A stretch of 64,000 nucleotides of DNA, taken from Viridothelium virens (taxonomy: Eukaryota > Ascomycota > Dothideomycetes > Trypetheliales > Trypetheliaceae). Position numbers and translations under genes: made by a program. The notes under the pieces are model-generated. The model saw only the letters and a program-made list of their open reading frames with translations, was not told the origin of the DNA and ran no database searches. Position 1 is the stretch's first letter. The number at the start of each line of letters is the position of its first letter. Of the stretch, positions 12,075 through 23,611 are shown in pieces. The stretch is taken from contig ML991773.1 in the NCBI GenBank assembly GCA_010094025.1, positions 248,001 to 312,000 on the forward strand, given 5' to 3'.

Positions 12075-12546
12075 ATGGCGTCTCAATTACTTCCGCTTGA
12101 ACTTATCGATAAATGCGTCGGCTCTAGAATCTGGGTGATCATGAAGGGCGATAAGGGTACTATTGCTGTTTCATGGTCAATGTTTCATTGCGGCAAACTG
12201 ACATTAAGACAGAATTTAGTGGCACACTGCTCGGTTTCGATGATTATGTCAGTACGTACATTTTTAGCGTCAAAGAATCGAATCTTGTAAGATACTGAGG
12301 CTCTACAGATATGGTGCTAGACGATGTTACGGAGTTGTGTGTATCCTTTCTTTGAAGCCTCCTGCTGCAGCTAACCATCTGTATTGTAGTGATTATACCG
12401 GCACCCCCACTAAGTTATCCAAGATCTTGCTCAATGGTAACAATATTTGCATGGTTCGTGTCAATGTGCCGCGGTAATGCTTTGAAGACTAACACAAGAT
12501 GAAGCTTATCCCTGGTGGAGAGGGGCCTGGCGGAAGTGGGTCTTGA
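12075..12546 (+). CDS. LSM5: U6 snRNA-associated Sm-like protein LSm5
   Basis: Five exons, join(12075..12156, 12213..12251, 12309..12336, 12390..12453, 12505..12546), 84 residues, the normal LSm5 length. The spliced protein runs through the Sm1 motif ([20 protein letters not shown]), the D-D-Y-V-N-M-V segment and the Sm2 motif ([18 protein letters not shown]). It is a subunit of the LSm1-7 ring (cytoplasmic mRNA decapping) and the LSm2-8 ring (nuclear U6 snRNA). All four introns are 51-57 nt. One has an unusual GTTCGT donor and an AAG acceptor; a downstream choice was rejected because only this joint gives the conserved sequence. The start fits the family N-terminus exactly. Confidence 0.95.
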
Positions 12547-14510
12547 TTGTAAAATCAACATTCAGGAAAATTCCATGATCATCCTCTGCACTGCTTTCTT
12601 AAGTGGAGACTCTAAACCAGAGAGATTAGGACTACGGTAGAAAGGAAAATCTGGAGCCTTTGAGACTGAAGTGGAAGGTCAGGGTTCTGTTGTGCTGCCA
12701 ATTTTTGCTGCCTCTTAAGATCAGCTACCTGGCCATAGGATGGGTGACACCTGGGAGTAGGGATCAAAGGCGCAGGGGACGACCACGCAAACAGCAGCAT
12801 TAATTAGCGAGCGAATACGCGAGATGTCCTCGCGTGCTATCCATGCCAACGGTGGTCGAGGACCTGATAGCAAATTGCATGGATTCTTTAGACTAGACCC
12901 AAAAAGAACCTGTAGAATGCCATTCTTCGCATAGTCGTATGATTAGAGAAATTAGGGACGTCTCTTATTGGCGTAGAGTTATCCGAACCCCTGGCTGCTG
13001 AGCTCGAGCTTCGCTTTAGACTTATAGTGAAGCGTTCCGAACGCAGGTGTCAGAGATGGGAAGAAATTTCAATGACAGGGCAGGGTACTTCATAGCTGGT
13101 GGGGAAGCTATCCTATGTTTCTCCTCACCTCCTGGTGGCCAGACTCTGAAGCTGCGAGGAGGGTGCAGTTGGGCAGCTTGGTTTGACCAGGAAATAGATG
13201 GAATCGGGCCAGAGGCGCGAGGGGGCAACAGGGCAAGTTCAAGGGACCAGCAAGCACCAGCAGCACCGCCAGGACATATGGATCTCGCAGCAGGTTCATC
13301 GGCATGGATCAGCATGCGCTAGATGGCAATGATGGTCGCAATGGCATTGTTCGGAGCTCGACCGAGGGGCGAGTTGCAGGGCAAGGCTAGCTGGAGATGA
13401 GAGTGATGAGGTGCCCAGGTACGGGCGTTGCGTCAGTGGCGTGATGACCCTCGTGCGCTCCTCCCCCATCGGCGGCCAATGCTCGATCCCTCTCGATCTC
13501 CACCACGAGCTTGATGGCCGTCACCTGGGGCGTGTCACGGAAGCTGTCCTGCACGAACATGAATTTCCATCCCTACACCCTCGCCGGCGATGGCCTCTGC
13601 AATGGGAGCTACCGCGCTTCAAGTTGTGCTTGCGGCTGCCAAATCCATCTTTGCTCGCCGCCATAAGCTCCAGTGACAGTTAAGACTCTTTTTCGCCTCC
13701 GCCACCTTTCTATTCTATCCACGAGGGATCCGCCGTCTGACCCCGGCCTTGCCTGTTGCATCTGATCGATATCATCTCAAGCATGCCTTGGTGCGTTTAT
13801 GCTGATGGTTTTTTGTCCACATCGAATTCCCACCTTGCAACCACACCACGAGTATCTGGCCGCACTCTTGAACCAATCAGCTACCATCCCAGTCAAAGCG
13901 GCTCTTGTCTCGACCAATGTTTGCATTCTAGCCGCTAGTAAGACCTTTGCCTTTCTCACCAGCTTCGCGACATAAATCTCCGTTTTTGAGTCCCAAGGTT
14001 CTAGGGACGACGTCACGCCGGGTCCGGCATCAACTCCGCTACTCTTCCGCCCGAATCGTGCCTCCGCATCGCAGACTGCACCTCGTTAACCTCGTCTTTT
14101 CTCCAAAACCTTGTCATATTGCTCCATTCTCGTGTTGATAACTCTTTCCGGTGAAAAATTCTACGAAGAGCCCGAGGCTTTGCTTGACCACGATAACGAT
14201 ATCGAGCCAAATTATTTCCCGTCCTAAGACTTCCTAAGTAGATTGCGATAGCAATTGAACGTCGTTATAGCACCCGAACACCGACATACATCCTCAAGCT
14301 TCGCACGGTCGCCAAGTACTGGACAGTACGATCCCGATTCGGGTGATACCCCATTCTCACTCCTGCATGGGGTAAAGGGTAGTTTCAGTGTCCAATACCA
14401 GCAGGAGCAGACTGGGCAGAGCACCAATCGCACTATAAATCCCTTGTCTAAATAATAGGCCTTCACAACTTTTGCAAAGTTGGGGCAGCCCAAGTGGTGG
14501 AAAGCACTTC
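12547..14510. other. Intergenic, upstream of the SAM-HMG gene
   Basis: About 2 kb without a supported gene. It includes a minus-strand open frame of 57 codons (13387-13560) with protein-like composition but no recognised family, and CT-rich stretches near 13500-14100 that probably belong to the promoter and 5' leader of the downstream gene. Confidence 0.4.
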
Positions 14511-16314
14511 ATGACATCTCTGAAGGATCGTCTGGACCAATTGGGATTGCTTCAATATCACGATGCATTTGTCTCGGAGGGCTTCGATACTTGGGAAACA
14601 CTTCAAGAAATAACAGAATCAGATTTGTAAGATTTTGCCGGTCGTCTGTTTTTGGAAGCGCCTTCAAGGCTGACTCGACGGATCAGGAGTGCGCTGGATG
14701 TAAAGCTTGGTCACCGCAGAGTATGTTCTCGCTGTATCCTGATCACTCTAAGCAATTGTAGTGAGCAATCCTGACTGATTTGTCAATAGAAGCTCCAACG
14801 CGCAATTGCCGATGCTAAGGGACAACCCGTCGCTACATTGAGGACCACTTCTAGCACCGATGAACCTTATCGAAGTGATGAATCTGGTGGGGAGAATAGA
14901 ATACCGCGAAATCGCACTACGGCTTCCCGTGGTGGTGGTGGAAGTGGTGGAGGAGGTGGAGGAGGAGGTGCAGGAACTAGCGCAAAACGCAAATATCGTC
15001 GCCATCCCAAGGTTTGTTTGTGAGAGCTGAATCCCCAAATCCTCAATCCAATCTACTCATTAACGCATGGGTTTCCATATTTGCTGACGATTGGCTTTGA
15101 AGCCCGACGAGAATGCTCCAGAGAGACCACCTTCTGCCTACGTCATATTTTCCAATCGTAAGCAGATTAAATGGAAGCAGTTGCACGTATGGGCTAACAA
15201 TTCTCCTAGAGACGAGAGATACTTTGAAAGGGCAGGAACTTTCTTTTGCAGAAATTGCAAAACTTGTTGGAGAGCGCTGGCAACAACTGGCGCCTGAAGA
15301 ACGAGAGCCATTCGAGCGCAAGGCGACTACGGCGAAGGAGAAATATTATTCTCAGCTTGCTGAGTACAAGAAGACATCGCATTACAAAGAATATCAAGAT
15401 TACGTGGCAGACTTTCGGGCAAAGTATCCAGCTCAGCCTGCCGGTACCTGTCTCCCAAAATTTCCGTATCTCAAATTAGATGTGCTGATAGTAAGTCAGA
15501 GGGAAAACGCTCGAAACTTGAAACCGAGACGAGCACCTCAACTCGAAGTAGCAGCCATGAGATCTCCGAAAGATCCCGGAGACGCTTTAGCGCTGGGACC
15601 GAAACACTCGTTGAACGGTATCCACGAGCTGGTTCGAGTCCTCCAACAGCCATGCATCCCCATCATTCGACATCATCATATCCTACGTCACCAGCTACAC
15701 AGAATTTTGGCACCCAACAATCTCCAGCAGGTCATGGGGAACATTCTCCAATATCTGTCTCGCCGATTTCAAGTTCGCAGCAGTCTCGCGGACCATTCTC
15801 GGGCCTTCTTCACACGCGTGAGCACAGGTTGGATCGTATGAATAATCCACAGCAGAATGCTCCTTCTCAAATACCTTACAGCTTTCTTCGAAGTATGTAT
15901 CTGTCCAGAAATGCTCTCCGTGGTTGTTGACTAGTTATAGGCGAGTCGACTGGAAGCAGGAGTAATCGCGATTCACCGTCAATCCCACCATTGATGCATG
16001 AAGAAACAACCCTGTCTTCCGAAAGCTCTCATACGAGCGTCCCTTATCAAGCTGCACAACTGCCACAAACCGAGGTGCTCAAGCCGCATCCTCATCGCTT
16101 ACTTCCTGCACCAGTGCCAACTCCTGGTGCAGTACTCTCTCCCCTTGATGCTACGAGACCGCCTCTTCCTGTACCGTTCACAACTGCGTCACAGGATCCT
16201 CGTCAGCCGAATCCTCTAGCAGCGCTTCTTCGGGCCGGAGAACTCGCAAGAGAATCGGAAAGTCGTGCTGACGAGTCAAATACTACCAAGGATACTTCGG
16301 ACCGACCGCCTTAA
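14511..16314 (+). CDS. HMG-box protein with N-terminal SAM domain
   Basis: Seven exons, join(14511..14626, 14687..14720, 14790..15011, 15103..15157, 15210..15443, 15500..15892, 15941..16314), 475 residues. Residues 1-62 form a SAM domain (RLDQLGLLQYHDAFVSEGF, then ALDVKLGHRRKLQRAI), which mediates self- or partner association. A Gly-rich linker follows (about 95-110), then a single HMG box (about 125-198: P-E-R-P-P-S-A-Y, LSFAEIAKLVGERWQQL, AKEKYYSQLAEYK) expected to bind and bend DNA. The rest is Ser/Pro/Gln-rich and disordered. Six introns fall in the typical size range; the frame of exon 6 was chosen because the alternative read-through loses protein-like composition. Probably a nuclear regulator; its targets cannot be read from the sequence. 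Confidence 0.85.
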
Positions 16315-17594
16315 GCGATATCTACGGAGCTTCTTTCAAGATATTCTTCAATTTCGTTCGATTCGTTTTATGGTCACCAAATTAGATTCTGGCCAGTTGG
16401 GCATGCAACGGATTACCAGACAAATTCACTGGGTGCTGTATATGGTAGACTACGATTCAAATAGCGCTCTTTAATGGCAGAATCAACCAGGTAAAAATAT
16501 CCTTTCCCGATAAGGTTTTGCAACTTATGTCTAGCATTGTCGCTTTCGTGTAGACATCACGAAGTACAGTCTCAACATACAAGTGAATGCTATCGTTGCC
16601 TAGATCTTTGTGGAAGGGACCTAGAACTGTTGGGCAATAACTTCTTCTCAAACTATGATGCTACGAGTTTCTTACATCACATGATGGGTGGTAGTGTGTT
16701 TTGTTCTCTCCATTCACATTAAATTTTCCTTGAGCGTGTCTGTCAGTTTTTCCAACGTGTTACAAGGCGCGTGGAGCTCAGCTTGGGAGAAGCACTTCCT
16801 TGGATTTCCTTGGCCACGATCAACGAGCTGTATTCCTACTAGTAGCACCACATAAGCGTGCTCAGCTCCTGTGGTAGAATGAGCCGTTACCTTTCTCCGC
16901 CTTATCTCTAACGTAATCTACTCCTTGGTCGGCTGCGGTGACATATTCACTATGGTCTTACGACTTTACGCTCGTGATTCGATGCGATCTTACTGCGGCT
17001 GGATATATCATCGACGGTATCAAGGATGCCTGTGATCATTTACTTCCTTTTAAGAGTTGATAAGATTTCAACGAAGCTAATTTCCAAAATCTACCATTGT
17101 TGCTCTACCAGAGCGTCTCGAAAAAGACTGTCCGGCCGTGCTGAAATTCACTCAATCATCGCATCATTAAAATGTTTCAATGCCACTTGTACCTAGTCGG
17201 AAAACTGGTTGATCTAGCGACGGCACCTAGCTGTTTACAGCAACGCTCGTAATCGTTTCAACACCATTAAGATGTCCGTCACTGATCTTGACGTCTCCAT
17301 TTTCGATGGGCCTTGTGACACTTGACGTTGTATATGATTAAAACTACTGGTCAACAAGCAGGTGGACCCTTTGCTTTTGCTATTGGTCGTCGGAACGTTC
17401 CCTGCTTGCAGATGACGAAACAGTGCCAGTCTGGGAGACGTTGCAGGAGATCCCACAATTCTAGCCCTGAAACGCACTCCTATCCCATCATTCCGTAGAT
17501 TCTCTATTTAGTATCGGTATCAATGCCAAGAGAAAGATTTGAATCCAACAAACGCTTCGTCAAACTAGCAAGAATATCATAGTAATTCGTAACC
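16315..17594. other. Intergenic, no gene recognised
   Basis: About 1.3 kb between two same-strand genes; AT-richer than its neighbours, only short open frames, no repeats noticed. Confidence 0.5.
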
Positions 17595-18620
17595 ATGGCA
17601 AACGCGGACCAATCCGTCCTCCACCTCCACCCGCTCGTCCCTACTGACCTTCCTACTCATCCAACACTCTCAGCCCATCAGCAGTCTTCTCCTGATACTT
17701 CCAGCTTCATCAAGCGTGTTCTTGATGAGGCGGTCGCTCTCGTCGACTCGACCATTCCTCAATCCTTCCACTCGGTATCCAAGTCGAAGACATCGCCACC
17801 TTCTGCTGCATCCGTCGAGCTCCTTTCTCGTAGCATCTCGGCGAGCGCTCTGCCTGGTCATGTCAAGAGGGAAGGTAGCAGCAGCAGTAAAGGCGAGGCG
17901 TGGTTCGCGCGGCGCAGCGTACACGAGGATGCAGCGAAAGAAGGCACGGCGAGTTGGGCGGAGTTCGAGGACGGGCTGTTGAGGAATCACAGTGCGAACG
18001 AGATGGACTACACGCCGGATGTGTATGACGCGTATAAGGTTTTGGAATGGGACGCAAGTCAGTTGGGTACTGTGGAAGGTTACGAGGGTGTAGGGATGTA
18101 CAGTGAGTGTTTTTCATTTCAATCTAGTCCGTCTAATTGCAAGCATTATTGGACATGAAAAAACTGATCCATGTGCATGTGAACGGCTGTAGTCATCGAA
18201 ATGTGTCATCATATCCCCCCACCGCTCTCGAATCGTTGTTTTTCAGTTCTTGTCGTCACTGCGCATATACCGAACCGCACTTCACCGAACCTTCCTTCGT
18301 TCATTGACGTCCAGATTCCCGTTGACATCTCTGGGCTCCAGGAAGCTATGTACAGCAATGGAAAACACAAAAGTGAAGCAGATACCTCGCAGAAGAAGAA
18401 GCCAATCACTATGGGTCAATACACTAGTGTGGAAAGAGTGAAGTTAGTCGAAGAAGAAGGGAAAGCAAAGAAGGAAATTGTATGGGAAATGGCGACAGCG
18501 AGTGACGCAAAAGGTACTCTTCCAATGGCTGTGCAGAAAATGGGTGTTCCTGGCGCTATTATCAAGGATGTCGGATTCTTTCTGGGATGGGTGGCGAGGA
18601 GGCGCAAAACCGGTGCATAA
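17595..18620 (+). CDS. DUF3074 (START-like) protein
   Basis: Two exons, join(17595..18102, 18193..18620), 311 residues. The intron has a GTGAGT donor and a TGTAG acceptor. From about residue 100 the sequence follows the fungal DUF3074 pattern: W-F-A-R-R-S-V-H-E-D, WAEFEDGLLRNHSANEMDYT, then a strand-rich C-terminal half with V-E-R-V-K-L-V-E-E and a final VGFFLGWVARRR. DUF3074 is related in fold to START lipid-binding domains, so binding of a hydrophobic ligand is possible but is only inference. The N-terminal 90 residues are Ser/Pro-rich with a short helix. No signal peptide is seen, so it is probably cytosolic. Confidence 0.85.
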
Positions 18621-19739
18621 TTCTTGTCCATCGTCTTTGCAGAAGCCGCTAGGACGGGTGAAGAGAATACAATCCCAACATACTGCTACGAGATGTTTGG
18701 GCCTGTACCCAGCTGTCATTCGTGATTACTCTTTGGTGTAGTCTATGAGCTGGCCAATCCTACTCCTCGATTATGTTGACGTCGCGGATAGATCGAGTAG
18801 CCGATTTTCGGAAATACGTGGTGAGGAACTCTTTGACGATTTCAACGGTCCGAGTTTCAGTGCGCGTCCTTTTTAGCAGCTCAACATGGCAGTGGTAGTT
18901 GAGAGATCAAGGGCGTGATTAGTGATTGGCATTTCCTTGCTATGACTGGTCGAAACCTGGTCAACCTCCTCCTCCCTTTGTCGTTGTTCTCCCCGTTCTC
19001 GTATTAAACATCGGGCTGCTGACATGGATTTGAGGAACATTGGTACTGGCTGCTGATGTCAGGCAAACAATCTTCAGTGGAGAAGAAGGGGCGAACCGTT
19101 CTAGACAATAAATCAGGTGCTCGAAACCACATACGTTGGCGTCTGGTACATAAATCCTGTATCTCATCACGGATTTAGATATGGCTCTGCGCCAAAGGGG
19201 ACATTGGATCCGGGGGCGTGTGCTGCCATCGATTGATAGCGAAGTACCTGACGGACAGCAAATCCTCGTAGATTTGCAGGCTGAGGCCGAATGCAAGATC
19301 CAAGAAACCGGCGGGTGCATGACCATGAGGAAGATGTCCGTACCGGATGCCGACACTTCCTAGGACCGGATTGGGGGCTCTCCTGGCATTGCATTGGGGC
19401 AAATGGGATTCGGGCCCTTGTGACTGCATCAATGACGTCTGGGCCGGATGGCGGGAAGTATTGTATGACCCTGAGGAAGAGTACCTATGAGCTGAAGCAT
19501 TGAGGACGTTACTGGCATGCGCCTTAGCGTGGTCTTGACTTTGTTGGAGAGAGTAGGAAAGTTGCCAGTAATGGTGAAGGCTGAGGTGGATCAAAGGTGC
19601 AGGTGCGAGGGAAGATATGCAGGTAGAAGGTGAGGGGGCCGTCGTTAATCGTACATACAGCGGCGTGCACGTTGAGATCGTGAAAAGAGAAGCGTTCCCA
19701 TGCTTGTGCTTCTTGTCTAGCATTCCAACTTTGTTTCTT
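18621..19739. other. Intergenic, no gene recognised
   Basis: About 1.1 kb. Overlapping open frames on the minus strand (18961-19792) have no family resemblance and no consistent splice sites; they are taken as chance. Confidence 0.45.
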
Positions 19740-20421
19740 ATGCTTCCGAGGCACCTCAAAATATCTTCCAACCCTAATAAGATGGTAGCCAAAACGACTT
19801 ATTTCTATCAATCCGCTGTGGCCTACTCCCTGCGTGATCTGGAGGAGGCACGACCTCCTGTGCTGTCGATCAATAGCATGCAGAGAAGACTAGTTGCACG
19901 TGCATATCCACAAAGACTACGTTCATGTCGAAAATATTGGAAGCGGCAACTACTACTGGCGTTTTGCAGGGGAGGAGAAAGCCGCAAAGACAAAAGTGCT
20001 CAATATTGTCAGGACCAAAATCGGCAAAGTTGAGAGAAGTACTTGAAACTCAAACGCCAATCTCGAGGCGTTCGAATCTGAAATAAATGATTACCACAGG
20101 AGGGATGACGATAGGGAATTCCTGCCCAGGGATGCAGCTAAAGGGGGAGGGGAAGATCCGATCGGGAAGGCTATAGGTCTGGAAACGGAGGTCGCGGCGC
20201 TGAGAAACGGCCCAGGGGATTGCTCTGATAGTCACCCGGCGGAATTGAATAAGAAGCAAGTAGGAAGTACAACAGTAGAGTTGGTGGTAAGGAAATGGAT
20301 GGACGACATTACCGGCATCGAAGGCTGATTGAAGAAGCGGATGGGCTGCGATGGAGAACAGCTCCTCGAGTTGAAGCGGCAGACTTACGGTGACAAGTTG
20401 ACAAAGAAAATTGAGGCTTGA
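19740..20421 (+). pseudogene. MND1: Decayed MND1 (meiotic nuclear division protein 1)
   Basis: Three stretches match fungal Mnd1 in order. The N-terminal winged-helix part (SAVAYSLRDLEEARPPVLSI, 19740 to about 19885) is in one frame. Next, in another frame, comes HVENIGSGNYYWRFAGEEK (from about 19915). In the same frame follow the coiled-coil region and the C-terminus (KWMDDITGIEG, then KKRMGCDGEQ, to the TGA at 20421). Mnd1 with Hop2 stimulates Dmc1/Rad51 strand exchange in meiosis. Here a one-base shift lies near 19890, a TGA interrupts the coiled coil near 20042, and a TGA at about 20326 replaces the conserved Trp of E-G-W-L-K-K. No intron removes these lesions. Whether another intact copy exists elsewhere cannot be seen. 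Confidence 0.8.
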
Positions 20422-21208
20422 GAGAGAGCTATAAGCGCAAGAGATGGTATTCCCTGACTTTTTTTTGCCCTATCGCTGAGGCCTATCCTTGAATTGATTG
20501 ATATATCATACAATCATCACTATTAAGCAACTCAGTATTTGTTCTTGAAGATGAAGCAATGAATAAAGCTTTGATCCAAAAATTAGCTCATTTGGTCTAC
20601 TAAGTTTGCTCTGAACGGAGGTGTGTTTCCATTCAATTCGTGGCGACAAGAAGAAATACGGTACTTAGTTTACTGCTAGGTGGCATATGTACTAGGTACT
20701 AAGTAGGTAGGGTGTGGTGGTGAGGTGAGGTCGCCTCGGAGCGTGGGGCGCAGGACAAGAGTGACAGGGACAGGGCAGGCACACACGGCACAGCAGGGTC
20801 CAAGAAAGGCACTCAGTAGCCCCACCCCACTTCTCAGTCAACGCCTCATGTCAAAGGGATCACCAGGGATTTTAGATATTAGCGACTCCCTTTGACGTCC
20901 TGTGCTTTGCTTCGTCAACAGCTTATTCTGTGTCTCACTCAATCGTGTGATCCATTGCACCTTCATCGTATTGAGTGGACTATTTCCCTTGTGACTCAGC
21001 CGGTGTCTTTCTTTCGCTTAGTCTGTGGCAATGACTCCTGCACTCAACCTGAGTGTCATCAGGCTTTGAATGCGATTAATGTCACCAGCGCTTCCAACGT
21101 TTATCGGCGGCGGAACGAAGATTGACAAATTTCCTCCTGCACTTGAGCGAGTATCGACTCTTAGATTTGTGGATATTTTACCAATATTTTCGTACAATCC
21201 CAACAATC
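20422..21208. other. Intergenic, HEL2 promoter region
   Basis: Contains a cluster of TAGGTACTAAGTAGGTAGG-like steps (about 20676-20712), a purine-rich block, and a pyrimidine-rich stretch near 20900-21010 that probably carries the HEL2 transcription start. Confidence 0.45.
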
Positions 21209-23611
21209 ATGGCTTCGGCACCTGGCACTACGACTTCGCTAGTCGCTGACACATATTCTTCACCGACAGGTCCATCTAGGCCGAACAATCGCCGGGGAGG
21301 TGGCAGGAAAGGGAACAGTACCGACAGAGGTTCAAGAGGTAGTAACTCTGGCTTCCGAGGACGGGGCCGGGGCCGGGGAAGAGGAGGCCTTGATGTTGGG
21401 AACAGAGAGCAAGTGACTACAACGAATGGCGCTGGAAATACCGCCACTGCGGGGCTCGTGTTGAACTCGGAGGCTCCGCGGAAATCTGAACAAGCAGAGG
21501 CTCCCAAGACAGTGAATGCAGACAACACAAGCATTGGGAGCGAAGTCGAAGCCGAGGTTTGCTTCATATGCGCGTCACCAGTTGAACACAACAGTGTAGC
21601 TCCATGCAACCACCGGACCTGTCATATATGTGCTCTGAGGATGCGGGCCCTCTACAAGACGAAAGCTTGCGCCCATTGTCGAACAAACAGTGATTTTGTC
21701 GTCTTCACCGACGATGTGACTAAGCGGTATGAGGACTTTATAGATGGAGATTTTGCGCGTGTCGATGACAACCTGGGCATCCGCTACGAGAACCAAGATA
21801 TCTTCGAGGACACCTTATTGCTTCTTCGGTACAACTGTCCAGATTCAACATGTGACGTCGCATGCTTGAGTTGGCCTGATTTGCATCGGCACGTAAAGAC
21901 TGTTCACGGAAAAGTGATGTGTGACTTGTGTGTCAGGAACAAGAAGGTTTTCACACATGAGCATGAGCTTTTCACGCCAAGTGAGCTACGCAAGCACGAA
22001 CGGTTTGGTGACGACAATCCTGGAGCGATTGATCAGAGCGGCTTTAGAGGACATCCCGAATGCGGGTTTTGCCGAAGGCGGTTTTATGGCGATGACGAGC
22101 TCTACGCGCATTGTAGGGAAAAGCATGAGCGCTGTCATATCTGCGACAGGCAGGGAGGAAATCAGCATCAGCAATATTTTCTTGACTACAACGCACTAGA
22201 AGAACACTTCAAAAAGGACCATTTTCTATGCCTTGACACCGAGTGCTTGGAGCAAAAATTCGTCGTCTTTTCATCTGAGATGGATCTGAGGGCACATCAA
22301 CTAGAAAAACACCCGAGTGGCATGACGAAAGACGCAAGAAGAGATGCTAGACGTGTAGACATGTCAGGCTTTGACTATAGAACACCCCGCGAGCCGGACA
22401 GAGGAAGAGGAAGGGAAGGGAGAGGAAGAGGTCGAGGCCGAGGTAGAGATCCCAACTCGGAACCGCTGCCTGTGAGTTCGGCCCAGCAATTGCGAAGAGA
22501 CGAAGTGGCATACCAGAGGCAGATGGCTATCCAGAGCGCTCAATCCATCTCAACCCGAACGTTTGGTGGTCATCTCACATCAACAAATGAACCCACATCT
22601 AGGTCACAAGCTCGACAACCTGACGGACAAAACCAAGTCTCACAAAGCGTGAATAGCAACGTTCACTCAATGAACAACCTCAACATCGCATCCAACGATC
22701 CACCGCCACAGTCTACTTCGCCACGACCTCCTCCCGCACTGACACCTCAGGAACAGGCACGGCAGTTACGCCATAATGCTGTTGTTGAACGAGCCTCGAA
22801 CATGCTCCGCAATGACGCAACTAAACTCTCCGAGTTTCGTACTCGGATTTCCTCTTTTCGTACCTCCTCCATCACTGCTACCGAATTGATCGACGCTTTC
22901 TTCTCCCTCTTCGATAGTTCCTCCGCAGAACTAGGCAAATTGATTAAGGAACTCGCCGAAATTTTCGAAATACCTGAGAAGCGCAACAATCTGCTCAACG
23001 CATGGAATGATTGGAGGGCGATCAATGAAGACTATCCCTCGCTTCCCGGTGCCAGCGGTGTCCCTGCAGGCGCCTCCGCATCATCGGTTGGCAGCGGAGG
23101 TTCTCGCGTATTGAAGTTGAAAAGCTCAACGGCGCGGAGCAATCGCTCAGCAGCTAACCGGCAAGGAAGTTGGGGTTCAGCTTTTCCGCCCATCCAAGCA
23201 AGTGCTGCTGCTGGGTCCTCAAGTGGTGGAGCGGACAGCTCAAGGGCCCCATGGGTCGCAGCCAACTCGGCAACGGCTCGTGCCCAGCCGAAAGCTAGAG
23301 GTCCCAGCAGCGCCAGTACCAAGGCACCGAATAAGGAGGAAGCGTTTCCTGCATTGCCGGCGGCTGCGAAGCCCACGAGCACGGTATTCAGTCCAGGATA
23401 CTCCGGACCAGGAGTACGCAGAGATAAGTCAGGAACAAGCACCCCGGTGAATGCTTGGGCAAACAGCTTTGGAGGAGGTGGAGGCGGTAGTGGGCAAGCA
23501 AGTGCGAACGCGAGTGCTGGGGCGAGCGAGGCGGAAGCTGAAGATACGAGTGCAGGTGTCAAAAAGAAGGGGAACAAGGGTAAGAAGCAGATGCTCTTTC
23601 AATGGGGATGA
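21209..23611 (+). CDS. HEL2: E3 ubiquitin ligase Hel2/ZNF598, ribosome-collision sensor
   Basis: Single exon, 800 residues. The N-terminus is Arg/Gly-rich (RGRGRGRGRGG near residue 50). A C3HC4 RING finger begins at about residue 118 (CFICASPVEHNS, H-R-T-C-H-I-C, ACAHCR). It is followed by the array of C2H2-like zinc fingers typical of Hel2/ZNF598 (about 210-395, with CDLCVRNKKVFTHEHELF and CHICDRQ). A second RGRGRGRG tract lies near 415 and the C-terminal half is Ser/Gln/Ala-rich and disordered. The family ubiquitinates 40S proteins such as uS10 on collided ribosomes and starts ribosome-associated quality control. The frame is open further upstream but the ATG at 21209 is the first ATG and gives the family-like start. 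Confidence 0.93.
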   Translation: MASAPGTTTSLVADTYSSPTGPSRPNNRRGGGRKGNSTDRGSRGSNSGFRGRGRGRGRGGLDVGNREQVTTTNGAGNTATAGLVLNSEAPRKSEQAEAPKTVNADNTSIGSEVEAEVCFICASPVEHNSVAPCNHRTCHICALRMRALYKTKACAHCRTNSDFVVFTDDVTKRYEDFIDGDFARVDDNLGIRYENQDIFEDTLLLLRYNCPDSTCDVACLSWPDLHRHVKTVHGKVMCDLCVRNKKVFTHEHELFTPSELRKHERFGDDNPGAIDQSGFRGHPECGFCRRRFYGDDELYAHCREKHERCHICDRQGGNQHQQYFLDYNALEEHFKKDHFLCLDTECLEQKFVVFSSEMDLRAHQLEKHPSGMTKDARRDARRVDMSGFDYRTPREPDRGRGREGRGRGRGRGRDPNSEPLPVSSAQQLRRDEVAYQRQMAIQSAQSISTRTFGGHLTSTNEPTSRSQARQPDGQNQVSQSVNSNVHSMNNLNIASNDPPPQSTSPRPPPALTPQEQARQLRHNAVVERASNMLRNDATKLSEFRTRISSFRTSSITATELIDAFFSLFDSSSAELGKLIKELAEIFEIPEKRNNLLNAWNDWRAINEDYPSLPGASGVPAGASASSVGSGGSRVLKLKSSTARSNRSAANRQGSWGSAFPPIQASAAAGSSSGGADSSRAPWVAANSATARAQPKARGPSSASTKAPNKEEAFPALPAAAKPTSTVFSPGYSGPGVRRDKSGTSTPVNAWANSFGGGGGGSGQASANASAGASEAEAEDTSAGVKKKGNKGKKQMLFQWG

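Noticed and set aside
13387-13560. 57-codon minus-strand open frame with protein-like composition
   Set aside because: No family recognised, no adjoining exons found; too short to support alone.
15625-15645. tRNA B-box-like GGTTCGAGTCC
   Set aside because: Lies within coding sequence of the HMG gene with no A box or cloverleaf around it.
23032-23577. Long minus-strand open frame inside HEL2
   Set aside because: Shadow of the GC-rich Ala/Ser C-terminus of HEL2; no protein-like motifs.
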